15,200 bases of DNA from an uncultured Phycisphaerales bacterium (GCA_937927975.1 CALEZT010000166.1:1-15200); one strand, 5' to 3'; shown: positions 1 to 8,259, numbered from the stretch's first letter. Translations and numbers: made by a program. Notes: generated from the letters alone by a model not told the origin.

Positions 1-463
1 AAATCCCGACCGGCGATGCTCGTCCCAGCCGGAAGCACTTGGGGCGGCTCAGGAGGTGACAAATGGGCTGAAGCACTCCAAGAGAAGGCTCCGTTAGGGA
101 GTCAGCAGGCCATGCGGGCCGCAACGCGTAGTGAACACCGAGCAGGCCCCGAAAACATGCCGCGGAAGCCGACCCGCCACAACCTTGGGGAAGGCCGCCG
201 TCGCAGGAGAAGAGACGAGAGACGCATCCTGCGGTTCCGCCGGGGTATGTGGTGGCAGCACGCATGGGACAGATTCAATGTGCAACAAGGGAAGTCTGCC
301 GAGGTGCCACAGAGAGGCAACGCCCAACCCGTGAGGGCCAGGGGCGGCCCGGCAGATGACGGATGGGCTCGTACTACCGGTGAAGCCTCGTAACGGGGGC
401 TGAGGGAAGGGGCCCTGTTTCAGAACGAACGTACGAAAGCGGCAAGAGCCGCAGGGATTGACG

Positions 464-1792
464 ATGAGTCTACCAACTCTGCGTAATTCGGTTCAGACGC
501 TGCAGATGGCGTTACAGGCGAAAGCCAAAGCCGAGCCAGGCTATCGTTTCTACAGTCTTTGGGACAAGGTCTATCGTCGAGATGTACTCTGGGAGGCGTA
601 CCGGCACTGTCGAGCCAACGACGGCGCTCCGGGTGTAGACCGGGTTACATTCGACCGGATCGAAGCCCAAGGCGTAGAGGTATGGCTGGCGAAGCTGCAG
701 GAGGAGCTGCGGAACAAGACCTATGTTTCGCTGCCCCTTCTTCGTGTATGGATCCCCAAAAGCAACGGCGGCCAACGGCCCCTCGGCATCCCGGCGATCC
801 GGGATCGAGTGGCGCAAATGGCTGTGCTGCTGGTGATGGGTCCGATCTTTGAAGCCGACCTGTGTCGGGAGCAATACGGCTTTCGGCCGGGAAGAAGTGC
901 CAAGATGGCGATCCAGAAGGCGTACTTCCACGTGACCGAGCGGGGACTGAGTGAGGTCGTAGACGCGGATCTAAGCGACTACTTTACCACAATTCCCCAC
1001 GGTGCGCTGGTACGGTGCCTCAGCCGGCGAATCGCCGATGGTCATATGTTATCGGTGATCAAACAATGGTTGCGGGTACCGGTGGTCGAACGCACCGAGG
1101 AGGGCGAGCGTCGCACGACGGAGGCTGCGGACAACAACCGTGGCGTCCCGCAGGGCGGCCCGCTGTCCCCGATGCTGGCGAACCTGTACTTCCGTCGATT
1201 CATCCTGGCATGGAAGCAATTCGGGCACGAACGTCGATTACAGGCCCGCGTGGTCAATTATGCCGATGATCTCGTCATCTGCTGTCGTCCCGGCAAGGGG
1301 CAAGAGGCGATGGAGGTCCTTCGGTCCCTAATGACACGGCTGGGTCTGACAGTCAACGAACGCAAGACCCGATCGGCGATGGTGCCGGAGGAATCTGTCG
1401 ACTTCCTCGGCTACACCATCGGCCGATTCTACGGCAAAGACGGTCGTTCCTTCATCGGCATCAAGCCTTCCAAGAAGGCCACACACCGATTGCGAAGGCG
1501 GATTCATGATGAGACGTCCCGTCGGTGGGACTGCCTGTTGCCACAGGAACGAATACCCGTGCTCAACTCGATCCTTCGAGGCTGGTGCGGGTACTTCAAC
1601 CACGGCCACGTGCTCCCTACCTATCGGGTGCTCCGGCGGTACACCGAACAACGTCTCCGCAGATGGCTGATGCGGCGGGAAAAACGTTATGGCACGGGGT
1701 ACAAGCGATACCCTCTGGCCTATCTCTACCAAACGCTGGGGCTGTATCCTATCCCCACCCGTCGGTCCGACATGCCGAATGCGAAGGCCTGA
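464..1792 (+). CDS. ltrA: Group II intron-encoded reverse transcriptase/maturase
   Basis: This protein helps its host intron splice and reverse-transcribes the intron RNA during retrohoming. Counting from the ATG at 464 (442 aa), the sequence shows RT motifs in order: 'KSNGGQRPLGIPAIRDR' (about 99-115), 'REQYGFRPGRS' (135-145), 'VVDADLSDYF' (165-174), 'GVPQGGPLSPMLANLYF' (227-243), the catalytic 'YADD' (266-269) and 'FLGY' (314-317). The maturase X domain (GIIM) follows at about 366-405 with 'LRGWCGYFNHGH' and ends shortly after. There is no C-terminal HNH endonuclease, so it is an En-minus IEP that would need another primer, such as a replication fork. The start at 464 is chosen because AGGGA lies 6 nt upstream; a TTG at 458 is also possible. 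The ORF looks intact, so the element may be active. Confidence 0.95.
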   Translation: MSLPTLRNSVQTLQMALQAKAKAEPGYRFYSLWDKVYRRDVLWEAYRHCRANDGAPGVDRVTFDRIEAQGVEVWLAKLQEELRNKTYVSLPLLRVWIPKSNGGQRPLGIPAIRDRVAQMAVLLVMGPIFEADLCREQYGFRPGRSAKMAIQKAYFHVTERGLSEVVDADLSDYFTTIPHGALVRCLSRRIADGHMLSVIKQWLRVPVVERTEEGERRTTEAADNNRGVPQGGPLSPMLANLYFRRFILAWKQFGHERRLQARVVNYADDLVICCRPGKGQEAMEVLRSLMTRLGLTVNERKTRSAMVPEESVDFLGYTIGRFYGKDGRSFIGIKPSKKATHRLRRRIHDETSRRWDCLLPQERIPVLNSILRGWCGYFNHGHVLPTYRVLRRYTEQRLRRWLMRREKRYGTGYKRYPLAYLYQTLGLYPIPTRRSDMPNAKA

Positions 1793-1803
1793 GAGTCTGA
1801 AAG

Positions 1804-1838
1804 AGAGCCGGATGCGAGAAATCCGCACGTCCGGTTCG
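1804..1838 (+). ncRNA. Group II intron domain V catalytic hairpin
   Basis: The hairpin has a lower stem GAGCCGGA/TCCGGTTC, a two-base CG bulge on the 3' side, an upper stem TGCG/CGCA and a GAAA-type loop. The AGC catalytic triad is at about 1806-1808. This layout (GAGCCG...bulge...CGGTTC) is the diagnostic signature of group II domain V. It lies 11 nt after the maturase stop codon, the usual place. Confidence 0.88.
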
Positions 1839-1952
1839 AGGAGCGGGACGTGGAAACGGAGCAGGGCGGGGCTATTGAGGCACCGGCAGACGAAAGGGCC
1901 GGCAACAGATAGGCTCCACCTAAACCACCGCGCCACGTCTCGACTCTACCCG

Positions 1953-2395
1953 GAACCCTCATGAGTGTTTCGTGCAGGACGAAGTGGTCAAGACTATGCG
2001 TGTGACCAGCAGCAAGTGTCGCATGAGCCGCGTAGCGGTCTTGTCTCTTCCTACCTGGAGGCCGGAGAACTGACGAGAAGCTCAATGCCCATCAGGAGAG
2101 GCATCCACCGGCCAAGCGGTAGTCACCTGGAACAGATGATGAAGCCGTAAACGAGGCCAGACAGCCCTGGGAGATCGATGGTGAAGATGCGATTCCTGAG
2201 CCACCCATTGTTGTTCACAGGACGAGCCATAGCTGGTAGAGTAATCACGACAGTACGTTGCCTCGGGTTCACGAGGTTGCAGGGTATTGAGACAATCATC
2301 TACGAGGGTGGTTGAGTCAGAAAAGTTGCCCATCGGTGGTTGACTCGGTCTCTCGCGTGTCCATGATGTTCGCAGCATGTTATGGGATTCACAAG
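1953..2395. other. Intron 3' flank, no recognisable gene
   Basis: About 440 bases between the intron's 3' end and the next gene. Every frame is broken or lacks protein-like composition; a 61-codon frame at 1965-2150 has no ribosome-binding site. A small hairpin CCTCG-GGTTCA-CGAGG lies at 2261-2276. The stretch may be the 3' exon, possibly remains of an interrupted gene, but I recognise no product. Confidence 0.4.
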
Positions 2396-2983
2396 ATGGA
2401 CTATTCGACATTCATGCGTGGATTGGAGAACGCATCGCTGTTTGATCTGTACCGCTTGGATGTAGCCATACGCAAAGAAATGGAGAATCCAAGGCGAATA
2501 GAAGAAGTCCGAAGCATGGTGGCGAAAGGTGACAGCATCAGCTATTTCGAAGGCTCTGCGAATAGGCTGATTGAAGCCGAGGTCATCGAGGTGAGAAGGA
2601 CCCGTGTTCTCGTCAAGAACAAGCACGATCAGAAGCAGTGGAACATTCCGTTCTACATGCTCAATATAGAGCAGGTTGCCACAGAGATCACGTATCCCAC
2701 ATCGCCGAAGGGGATGGCGAAGAATGAGATACGGATCGGCGATCAGGTTGGGTTCAGAGACAAAGCACGCAGAAATGTCCACGGGAAGGTATTGCGGTTG
2801 AACCCGAGGACTGTCACTGTACTCGTGGAGCCAAATGAGCACTGGAGAGTGCCCTACTCGGCATTGTACCCAATCGTTGACGGGGAGAAGGCGTGCGAAC
2901 GCCGATTCATTGAGGGTGTGGTTGTCGAGGCCGATCCCACTGCGATTGCGGATGGTTTGGAGGACGACGCCGGAGACCAGTAG
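2396..2983 (+). CDS. Conserved-looking hypothetical protein with two beta-rich (SH3/KOW-like) repeats
   Basis: A 195-residue cytosolic protein of unknown function with no signal peptide or membrane segment. Residues 1-42 are helical and charged ('FDLYRLDVAIRKEMENPRRIEEVRSM'). Two related modules follow: residues 45-91 start 'GDSISYFEGSANRLIEAEVIEV' and end 'WNIPFYMLNI', and residues 115-160 start 'GDQVGF' and end 'WRVPYSALYPI'. Both share a G-D-x-h-x-F start, a V-x-V-L-V core and a W-x-[IV]-P-[FY] close, like small five-strand barrels that bind nucleic acid or ribosomes; that function is inference. The start is uncertain: the ATG at 2396 ('MDYSTF') begins the well-formed part, while the frame stays open upstream to 2312 with ATGs at 2363/2366. 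No start has a strong Shine-Dalgarno site. The next gene overlaps only if a very early start is used. Confidence 0.75.
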   Translation: MDYSTFMRGLENASLFDLYRLDVAIRKEMENPRRIEEVRSMVAKGDSISYFEGSANRLIEAEVIEVRRTRVLVKNKHDQKQWNIPFYMLNIEQVATEITYPTSPKGMAKNEIRIGDQVGFRDKARRNVHGKVLRLNPRTVTVLVEPNEHWRVPYSALYPIVDGEKACERRFIEGVVVEADPTAIADGLEDDAGDQ

Positions 2984-3101
2984 GATCAAGAGCAACGCAT
3001 TGTCGATCAGTAGACTGCTCGAACCGGGTGAGTTGGTTGATATGCCGAACATAGACGATAGGAGAGATATGCGGTCTTTGAGTGACGTGAGGATCAGGTC
3101 C

Positions 3102-4643
3102 ATGGTGGCACGCCGCCACTGGATGTGTCTTGTGTTCTGTTCGCTAGCCGGCGTCCTGTGGATGGGCGAGACAAATGCGTCGGACTCGAAAACAGCGTCT
3201 CCGGCCCCAGGCGTGATTCAGGGCGTTCCGGGCCCCCTCCGGCACTCTGAAGTGGTCTTCATGTATTCCGCCCCGGACGAGGCGTATCGGGCCTACGGGG
3301 CCACGTTCGTCGGTTGGGGCGGGGCCGACACGGCGGAGAGGGTCAAACGCCATCACGATCTGGGCATCCGCTGCACCGGTTCGATGTGGTGCCTGACGGC
3401 CGGGGCCGAGAACATCCACAAGGACCCCACGCTGCGAGCCGCCTGTGCCGTGGATATCGAGGGCAGTCCTGTAGAGGTGCCCTGGCTGTTCGATCACACG
3501 TATCAGGGCACGAAGACCTATTTCGGCTGTACGAATCATCCGGATTTCCAGACGCTGTGCCGCGAGCGGGTCCGCCAGGTCATGGCGGGCCAGGCAGATG
3601 GACTGCACGTGGACGACCACCTGGGAACTGCCGGCGCCGCGTGGTGGCAAGGCGGCGGGTTCTGTGATTACTGCATGAGGGGCTTTCGCGATTACCTCAA
3701 GGACCATGCCACGAAAGAACAGCTCCAGCAGGCCGGCGTAGAGCAGATCGACGACTTCGACTACCGCACGCTCGTTCGCGGGTATGCCACAACCCGTCAG
3801 GAATACAAGAAGGTCCAGAGCCGGATTCCTCTGATGGACCTGTTCCTTCAGTTCCACGCAGAGGCTGCGGCCGAGCATACGCGGCAGTTGGGGCAGTTGG
3901 CGGCAGAGGTGGCGGGCCGGCCGGTGTTGCTCAGCGCCAATGCGTGTCTGCCGAACAGGGCCCATACGCACGTCGTGAAATATCTCACGCACGTGATCTG
4001 CGAAGTAGGCCAGAATGCCTCGGCGGGAACGAGCCGAATCGATCACGCCGTCGAGGCATACGAGTTGGTCGCGAGCCTGGGCAAGCCGATGGCGGCCACC
4101 GCATCGGGCCAGGACTGGGCGTTCGTCAAGCAGAACAGTTGTGAAGAGCTCGTTCGCTTCTGGATCGCCTTGGCCTATACGCACGGCCAGCGGTTCATGG
4201 TGCCGCACCCGCAGCGTCAGTGGTGCTTCAACAACGAGCTCGGGACCCATTGGTACGCCGCACCGATCGAGGCGTACGCTCCGGTCTATCGCTTCATTCT
4301 CGCCAATGCGGATTGCTTCGACGGGTTCGAGACGGTCGACATCAAGGACCGCAAGCCAGACAGTCCCGCCAATGTGCTGGTCACCGTTCGCAAGAAGAGC
4401 GGGTCCAATCAGGCGGTGCTGCACGTGCTAAATCGCAACTATGATTCCCAGGCCAAGGGCATGAGGTCGCTCTCCAATGTAGACGTGTCTGTGGAGAAGT
4501 CCCTTGTTTCACCGACGAAGCCTCAGGCCAGGCTGCTCTCCTACGACGGACCTCCCCAGCAGGTGGCCCTGGCGCAGAGCACCGACACGGTCAGGATTCG
4601 GATCCCGCATCTGCGATTGTGGACGGTGGTCGTATTGGAATAG
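3102..4643 (+). CDS. Exported glycoside hydrolase-like protein (GHL-type TIM barrel)
   Basis: A predicted secreted or periplasmic protein of 513 aa. The start at 3102 gives a good signal peptide (MVARRHW, hydrophobic 'MCLVFCSLAGVLWMG', cleavage near 'NAS-D') and has AGGA 8 nt upstream; an ATG at 3069 with a very close GGAGAG is the alternative, and the frame is open further upstream into the previous gene. The barrel shows a 'DGLHVDDHLGT' strand (residues 166-176) whose acidic pair D171/D172 is placed like a catalytic or substrate-binding strand, then a C-x2-C pair in 'GFCDYCMRGF' (C188, C191), a pattern seen in hypothetical glycosyl hydrolase (GHL/COG1649-like) families. A short beta-rich C-terminal domain follows. 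The same DGLH-x-D and Cys-cluster arrangement recurs in the protein at 5700-8150, so the two are probably distant paralogues. The substrate cannot be told from sequence. Confidence 0.8.
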   Translation: MVARRHWMCLVFCSLAGVLWMGETNASDSKTASPAPGVIQGVPGPLRHSEVVFMYSAPDEAYRAYGATFVGWGGADTAERVKRHHDLGIRCTGSMWCLTAGAENIHKDPTLRAACAVDIEGSPVEVPWLFDHTYQGTKTYFGCTNHPDFQTLCRERVRQVMAGQADGLHVDDHLGTAGAAWWQGGGFCDYCMRGFRDYLKDHATKEQLQQAGVEQIDDFDYRTLVRGYATTRQEYKKVQSRIPLMDLFLQFHAEAAAEHTRQLGQLAAEVAGRPVLLSANACLPNRAHTHVVKYLTHVICEVGQNASAGTSRIDHAVEAYELVASLGKPMAATASGQDWAFVKQNSCEELVRFWIALAYTHGQRFMVPHPQRQWCFNNELGTHWYAAPIEAYAPVYRFILANADCFDGFETVDIKDRKPDSPANVLVTVRKKSGSNQAVLHVLNRNYDSQAKGMRSLSNVDVSVEKSLVSPTKPQARLLSYDGPPQQVALAQSTDTVRIRIPHLRLWTVVVLE

Positions 4644-4648
4644 GGCCC

Positions 4649-4666
4649 TACGGGCATGGCCCCGTA
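4649..4666. terminator. Possible hairpin between convergent genes
   Basis: The sequence TACGGG-CATGGC-CCCGTA forms a perfect 6-bp stem with a 6-nt loop, 5 nt after the stop of the plus-strand hydrolase and 31 nt beyond the end of the minus-strand methyltransferase. There is no T-tract, so intrinsic termination is uncertain. Confidence 0.35.
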
Positions 4667-4697
4667 CGACTTGGTGCCGCACGCCAGGTGCCGTGGG

Positions 4698-5378
4698 TCA
4701 ATTCTTGCTGCTCACCGGCGCCATGAAGAGGTCATTGGACACGAAGATGGCGATGTAGTGGTATGTCCCGGTAATCATTTCGCAGCGGACCAGGACCCAT
4801 CCGGCCTCGGCGGCCTGTTGGATCAGAAGGCCAGGGCACCACGCATGCTCTCGACCGCCCTCGTCTGCGAGCTTGGGATAGCGTTCGATGACACAGAGAC
4901 GCCCTGTGGGCCGGATCACCTTCTGGAGATGCCGCAGGTAGCTGACGTGATTGGACAGATGGTGATATGTCTTTGAGAGGAACGCCAGGTCACAGGAGTT
5001 TTCGGGAAGGCCGGTGCTGTCCATCGGGCACAGATATGGCTTGATCTGCGGCACGTCGCCGAACTGTCTCTTCATCCTCTCGACCATCTGCTGTTGGACC
5101 TCTGCGGCGTGAATGGCGCCCTCGGCGCCCACGCGACCGGCCATCTGGCGAGACCACCAGCCGTCCCCCGCGCCTATGTCCACGACAACATCGCCCGGCC
5201 TGAGATCCAGTTCTTCCAGTATGTAGTCGCTCTTCTCGCGGTACGGATATCGGCCGCCCGCTACACCGGCATGCTGGTGGGGATCGACAATCCGGGTACT
5301 CGTGCCGGAATCGGCGATCGTGGTCATGGTCGCAGCGGCCATGGCAAGCACTGTGAATAGACACAAACGCTGTTGCAT
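4698..5378 (-). CDS. Exported class I SAM-dependent methyltransferase
   Basis: A 226-residue Rossmann-fold methyltransferase with a signal peptide. The start at 5378 has AGGAG 7 nt upstream; a start at 5420 would bury the signal peptide. Residues 1-23 (MQQRLCLFTVLAMAAATMTTIADS) form the leader. Motif I is 'VVDIGAGDGWWS' (65-76). An acidic residue follows in 'AAEVQQQMVERMK' (91-103) for the SAM ribose, then 'CDLAFLSKTYHHL' (129-141) and 'RPTGRLCVIERYP' (156-168), the usual motif order. 'DPHQHAGVAGGRYPYREKSDYI' (32-53) precedes the fold. It transcribes towards the hydrolase at 3102-4643 and away from 5700-8150. Exported methyltransferases are odd because SAM is cytosolic; the leader may instead be an uncleaved anchor. 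The methyl acceptor is unknown. Confidence 0.88.
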   Translation of the reverse strand: MQQRLCLFTVLAMAAATMTTIADSGTSTRIVDPHQHAGVAGGRYPYREKSDYILEELDLRPGDVVVDIGAGDGWWSRQMAGRVGAEGAIHAAEVQQQMVERMKRQFGDVPQIKPYLCPMDSTGLPENSCDLAFLSKTYHHLSNHVSYLRHLQKVIRPTGRLCVIERYPKLADEGGREHAWCPGLLIQQAAEAGWVLVRCEMITGTYHYIAIFVSNDLFMAPVSSKN

Positions 5379-5699
5379 CGCAGGGCTCCTACCTGTGGTT
5401 GCGGTTTCGAACAGGAACATGCAGCCAGATGATTATAGCATACATGGCCCGAGCAGTGAATGCAGGAGCAGTTCACCCTCTTGGACCCAGGCCGTCCGTC
5501 GGCGAGTTACGACGAGCTCATTTCTCTCGGTGGCGTCTCCGTCCGGCTTGGCATTCGGTCGTTGAACCTTCACTTCGGGCGGGTCAGGAGGTAGAATGGC
5601 CCGTGGAGCCTGCTCCTGCGGCCGCAATCGCTTTGTGTGTCTACCGGGACCGAAGCGGCCTGGGCAGGAGATGGATATCTGACTATCGAGGGACTGATC
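5379..5699. other. Divergent intergenic region with possible short leader ORF
   Basis: This 320-base gap separates divergent genes. It holds the minus-strand promoter at 5432-5460. On the plus strand an AGGAGG (5586-5591) stands 4 nt before an ATG at 5596 that opens a 28-codon frame ending at 5682, 17 nt before the next gene. The peptide begins 'MARGACSCGRNRF'. It could be a translational leader or chance. No clear plus-strand promoter is visible. Confidence 0.35.
5432..5460 (-). promoter_or_regulatory. Sigma70-type extended -10 promoter for the methyltransferase
   Basis: Read on the minus strand, the -35 is TTCACT (5460-5455), the spacer is 17 nt and the -10 is TATAAT (5437-5432), preceded by TGC to give TGnTATAAT. 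The -10 is a perfect consensus and the -35 matches at 4 of 6. The start of transcription would be near 5425, giving a leader of about 45 nt that contains the AGGAG site. Confidence 0.65.
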
Positions 5700-8150
5700 A
5701 TGACTTCATCCGTATGTGCCAGGGTGCTGGCGTGTGGCCTTGTGTGGTTGCTTGGCGCTGCGTCGTCATCGAGCGTCGCCAGAGCAGATTCCTTGACGGC
5801 TTTAGAGGATTTCTCCTGTACGAGCGAGCCAAGTGTCAAGGTATGGGTCCCGATGGCGGGCAGCCGGGCTGTGTCCGTGACGAATGTTGGGGGCAGAGCC
5901 GCGTTCAGGATGCCCTGTAATTTCCATGGGACCGGCATCGAGCGGGCGTCGTGGGACCATCCTGTCGAGCAGGACCTTGCCGTGTGCCGGGGGGTACAGT
6001 TCTTGTTCTACTGCTCCGATCCATCGGCCGTGGCGAACTTCACTCTCTACCTGCGCAGCGGGGATGGTTGGTATCGAGGGGTCTTCGATGCCCCGGCTGC
6101 GGGACAATGGGCGCCGATTCGAGTCGCCAAGGCGGACATGGACGTTGAAGGTCAACCGGCGGGATGGTCGAAGATCAACACCCTCCGTATCTCCGCCTGG
6201 CGTGGCCAGGACCGAGATACGGAGTTCTATGTCACCGATTTTGCATTGTTCGGAGGGGGCGCACAGATCGTCGTTGTCCGGGGGGATTCGGCCGCCGAGC
6301 GCGCTCCCGCCGAAATGGGGGCGGTTCGTGAATACACGAGCGTCATGGCGGGTATGCTCGAGCGCACGAACCTGCCGTACTTGGTCCTGAGCGACCGAGA
6401 CGTCACAGCAGAAAGACTGCGCGAGGCAAAGCTGATCGTCCTGCCTCATAACCCGGCCATGCCGGAGGCGATCATCGAGGAGATGGCCCGGTTCTTGCGA
6501 GCCGGCGGCACGCTGCTCGCCTGCTATCACCTGCCGAGAAGACTGGCGTCGCTGACGGGGATCGAGATCGGCGGACATGTGCGTCAGCCATACGACGGCT
6601 ACTTCGCCTCGATTCGGCCGAGCGTGCAACCGCTGAGAGATATGCCTGCGGTTACGCACCAGGCATCGTGGAACATCCAGGAAGCTCGGGCTGTCGGTCC
6701 GGATGCGCATGTAGCCGCCTGGTGGTACACGAATCAGGGGGAGTCGACGGGCAAGGCCGCCATCGTCGCCGGTGCCAAGTGCGTCTACCTGACGCACGTG
6801 CTGCAGTCGGACGACTTGGCGAACAAGCTGCGACTGCTTCTTTCGATGATCGGGCATTTGGTTCCACCGTTGTGGTCGGATGCAGCCCAGGGCACTCTCG
6901 ATCAGATCGGTCGCTTCGGCCCGTACGACGGCTATGAGTCGGCCAAGCAAGGCATCACCCGGCTGGATTATGGTACGGACCGTGCCGGCGAAGCGCTGGC
7001 ACGAGCGGACGGGTCCCGTCGCCGGGGTCTTGCGCTCCTGTCCGAGTCGAAGTTCGCCGAGGCGATTGCCGCAGGGCAGGAGTCCCATCAGGCCCTGCTC
7101 GATGCGTATTGCCTCGCGCAGCAGCCGTCGGCGGGCGAGCATCGTGCCTTCTGGTGTCACAGCGCGTTCGGTGTCGTGGGCATGGACTGGGATGAGGCTG
7201 TCAAACGCTTGGCGGACAATGGGTTCACCGCGATCCTGCCCAATATGCTGTGGGCGGGCGTCGCGTTCTACCGCAGCGATGTCCTTCCCACCTATAGAGA
7301 CCTGGATGACAAGGGGGATCAGATCGAGCGTTGCCTCGCGGCCTGCAAGCGCTACGGCATAGAATGCCACGTGTGGAAGGTCAACTACAATATGGGCTCG
7401 GCCACGGACAAGGCATTTGTCGAGAAGATGCGCTCCCTGGGCCGGGTGCAGGTCAGTTATGACGGCTCGGTCAACGAGCGGTGGCTGTGCCCATCCCATC
7501 CGGAGAACCAGAAACTCGAGATCGCGTCCATGCTGGAGGTCGCCCGCCGGTACGAGGTCGATGGCCTGCACTTCGATTACATTCGCTATCCGGGCAGGGA
7601 TGGGTGCTTCTGTGCAGGGTGCCGCCGGCGCTTCGAAGAGGCTATCGGCAAGAGGACCGAACGCTGGCCTTCCGACGTTCGTCAAGACCCGCAGCTCGCA
7701 CAGGAATGGCTCGATTTCCGGCGCCGGCAGATCACCGCGGTTGTCGCGGAGGTTGCGATGCAGGCCCGTCAGATCAAGCCCCAGATCAAGATTTCAGCGG
7801 CCGTTTTCGGCAACTGGTCCGTGGATCGCGACGGGGTGGGTCAGGACTGGAGACTATGGTGTGAAAAGGGCTATCTCGATTTTGTCTGCCCGATGGACTA
7901 CTTCTCCTCGAGCGCCACTTTCGAACGCGCCGTCGTAAACCAGCTTGAATGGGCCGGCACCATTCTTTGCTATCCGGGAATCGGCCTGAGCGTGTGGAAA
8001 GACCCCGCCGATATCGCCAAGCTCATCGAGCAGATTGACATCACCAGGAGACTCAAGACGGGCGGCTTCACGGTATTTAACTTTGGCCCCAGGGAGGCCC
8101 GTGAGATCCTGCCGCTCCTGGGCAGAGGCCTGACGAGAGTGGAGAAATAA
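5700..8150 (+). CDS. Exported multidomain protein with C-terminal GHL10-like glycosyl hydrolase domain
   Basis: An 816-residue secreted protein. The start at 5700 gives a signal peptide (hydrophobic 'VLACGLVWLLGAASSSSVARA', residues 9-29) and has GAGGGA about 6 nt upstream. Residues 32-190 look like a beta-sandwich, CBM/CIA30-like domain ('FLFYCSDPSAVANFTLYLRS', 'FYVTDFALF'). Residues 190-390 look like a class I glutamine-amidotransferase-like or beta-galactosidase trimerisation fold ('AKLIVLPHNPAMPEAIIEEM', 'FLRAGGTLLACY'). A linker follows, and residues 480-810 form the GHL10/COG1649-like TIM barrel with 'NGFTAILPNMLW' (507-518), the hallmark 'DGLHFDYIRYP' (621-631), a Cys cluster 'GCFCAGC' (635-641) and 'LDFVCPMDYF' further on. 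The family is linked to glycan or cell-wall degradation; the substrate here is unknown. Neighbouring exported hydrolases support a role in polysaccharide use. Confidence 0.88.
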   Translation: MTSSVCARVLACGLVWLLGAASSSSVARADSLTALEDFSCTSEPSVKVWVPMAGSRAVSVTNVGGRAAFRMPCNFHGTGIERASWDHPVEQDLAVCRGVQFLFYCSDPSAVANFTLYLRSGDGWYRGVFDAPAAGQWAPIRVAKADMDVEGQPAGWSKINTLRISAWRGQDRDTEFYVTDFALFGGGAQIVVVRGDSAAERAPAEMGAVREYTSVMAGMLERTNLPYLVLSDRDVTAERLREAKLIVLPHNPAMPEAIIEEMARFLRAGGTLLACYHLPRRLASLTGIEIGGHVRQPYDGYFASIRPSVQPLRDMPAVTHQASWNIQEARAVGPDAHVAAWWYTNQGESTGKAAIVAGAKCVYLTHVLQSDDLANKLRLLLSMIGHLVPPLWSDAAQGTLDQIGRFGPYDGYESAKQGITRLDYGTDRAGEALARADGSRRRGLALLSESKFAEAIAAGQESHQALLDAYCLAQQPSAGEHRAFWCHSAFGVVGMDWDEAVKRLADNGFTAILPNMLWAGVAFYRSDVLPTYRDLDDKGDQIERCLAACKRYGIECHVWKVNYNMGSATDKAFVEKMRSLGRVQVSYDGSVNERWLCPSHPENQKLEIASMLEVARRYEVDGLHFDYIRYPGRDGCFCAGCRRRFEEAIGKRTERWPSDVRQDPQLAQEWLDFRRRQITAVVAEVAMQARQIKPQIKISAAVFGNWSVDRDGVGQDWRLWCEKGYLDFVCPMDYFSSSATFERAVVNQLEWAGTILCYPGIGLSVWKDPADIAKLIEQIDITRRLKTGGFTVFNFGPREAREILPLLGRGLTRVEK

Positions 8151-8259
8151 ACTCATCTGGCTGCGACGTTGCTTGGCGATCGATGGTGGTTTGCCGGCAT
8201 CGTTGCATGCCGCACGGACAGGCCGCAACCGCTCGCACGCGATAAGCTCAAGAGATCAG

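Larger units (their letters stand above)
1..1952 (+). mobile_element. Group II intron (3' part; 5' end outside the window) with internal maturase ORF
   Basis: A self-splicing retroelement. The stretch before the ORF (1-460) is non-coding, GC-rich and contains phrases typical of bacterial group II ribozymes, such as 'gaagcactcc' near 71-80 and 'cagaacgaacgtacgaaagcggc' just before the ORF, as expected of domains I-IV. The reverse transcriptase ORF sits in domain IV. A domain V hairpin follows at about 1804-1838. A domain VI arm is closed by GGACGTGG-like and CCACGTC sequences (about 1846-1853 and 1933-1939). The 3' end is near 'ctcgactctacccg' (about 1939-1952), with a candidate branch-point A in 'tcgActc'. 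No GTGYG 5' boundary is convincing within the window, so the intron probably starts upstream. The 3' boundary is accurate to a few bases only. Confidence 0.85.

Noticed and set aside
1..457. Protein-like frames before the maturase (such as 16-393)
   Set aside because: The sequence is explained by group II ribozyme domains; the frames are Arg-rich and have no protein character.
2221..2290. tRNA-like phrases (ATAGCTGGTAGAG, then GGTTCA in a CCTCG/CGAGG hairpin)
   Set aside because: The D-arm is too short, the T-loop lacks the conserved A58 position and acceptor ends do not pair, so no tRNA or clear remnant can be folded.
2300..3103. Minus-strand open frame of 267 codons opposite the two-repeat protein
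   Set aside because: The plus strand has repeated, structured protein sequence; the minus frame shows no motif and no start signals.
3144..4424. Minus-strand open frame of 426 codons opposite the exported hydrolase-like gene
   Set aside because: Composition is typical of antisense GC-rich frames; no ribosome-binding site or recognisable domain.
5802..7685. Long minus-strand open frame (627 codons) opposite the GHL10-like gene
   Set aside because: It is rich in Arg, Pro, Gln and His, has no protein-like domain, and mirrors a well-formed plus-strand gene in GC-rich DNA.
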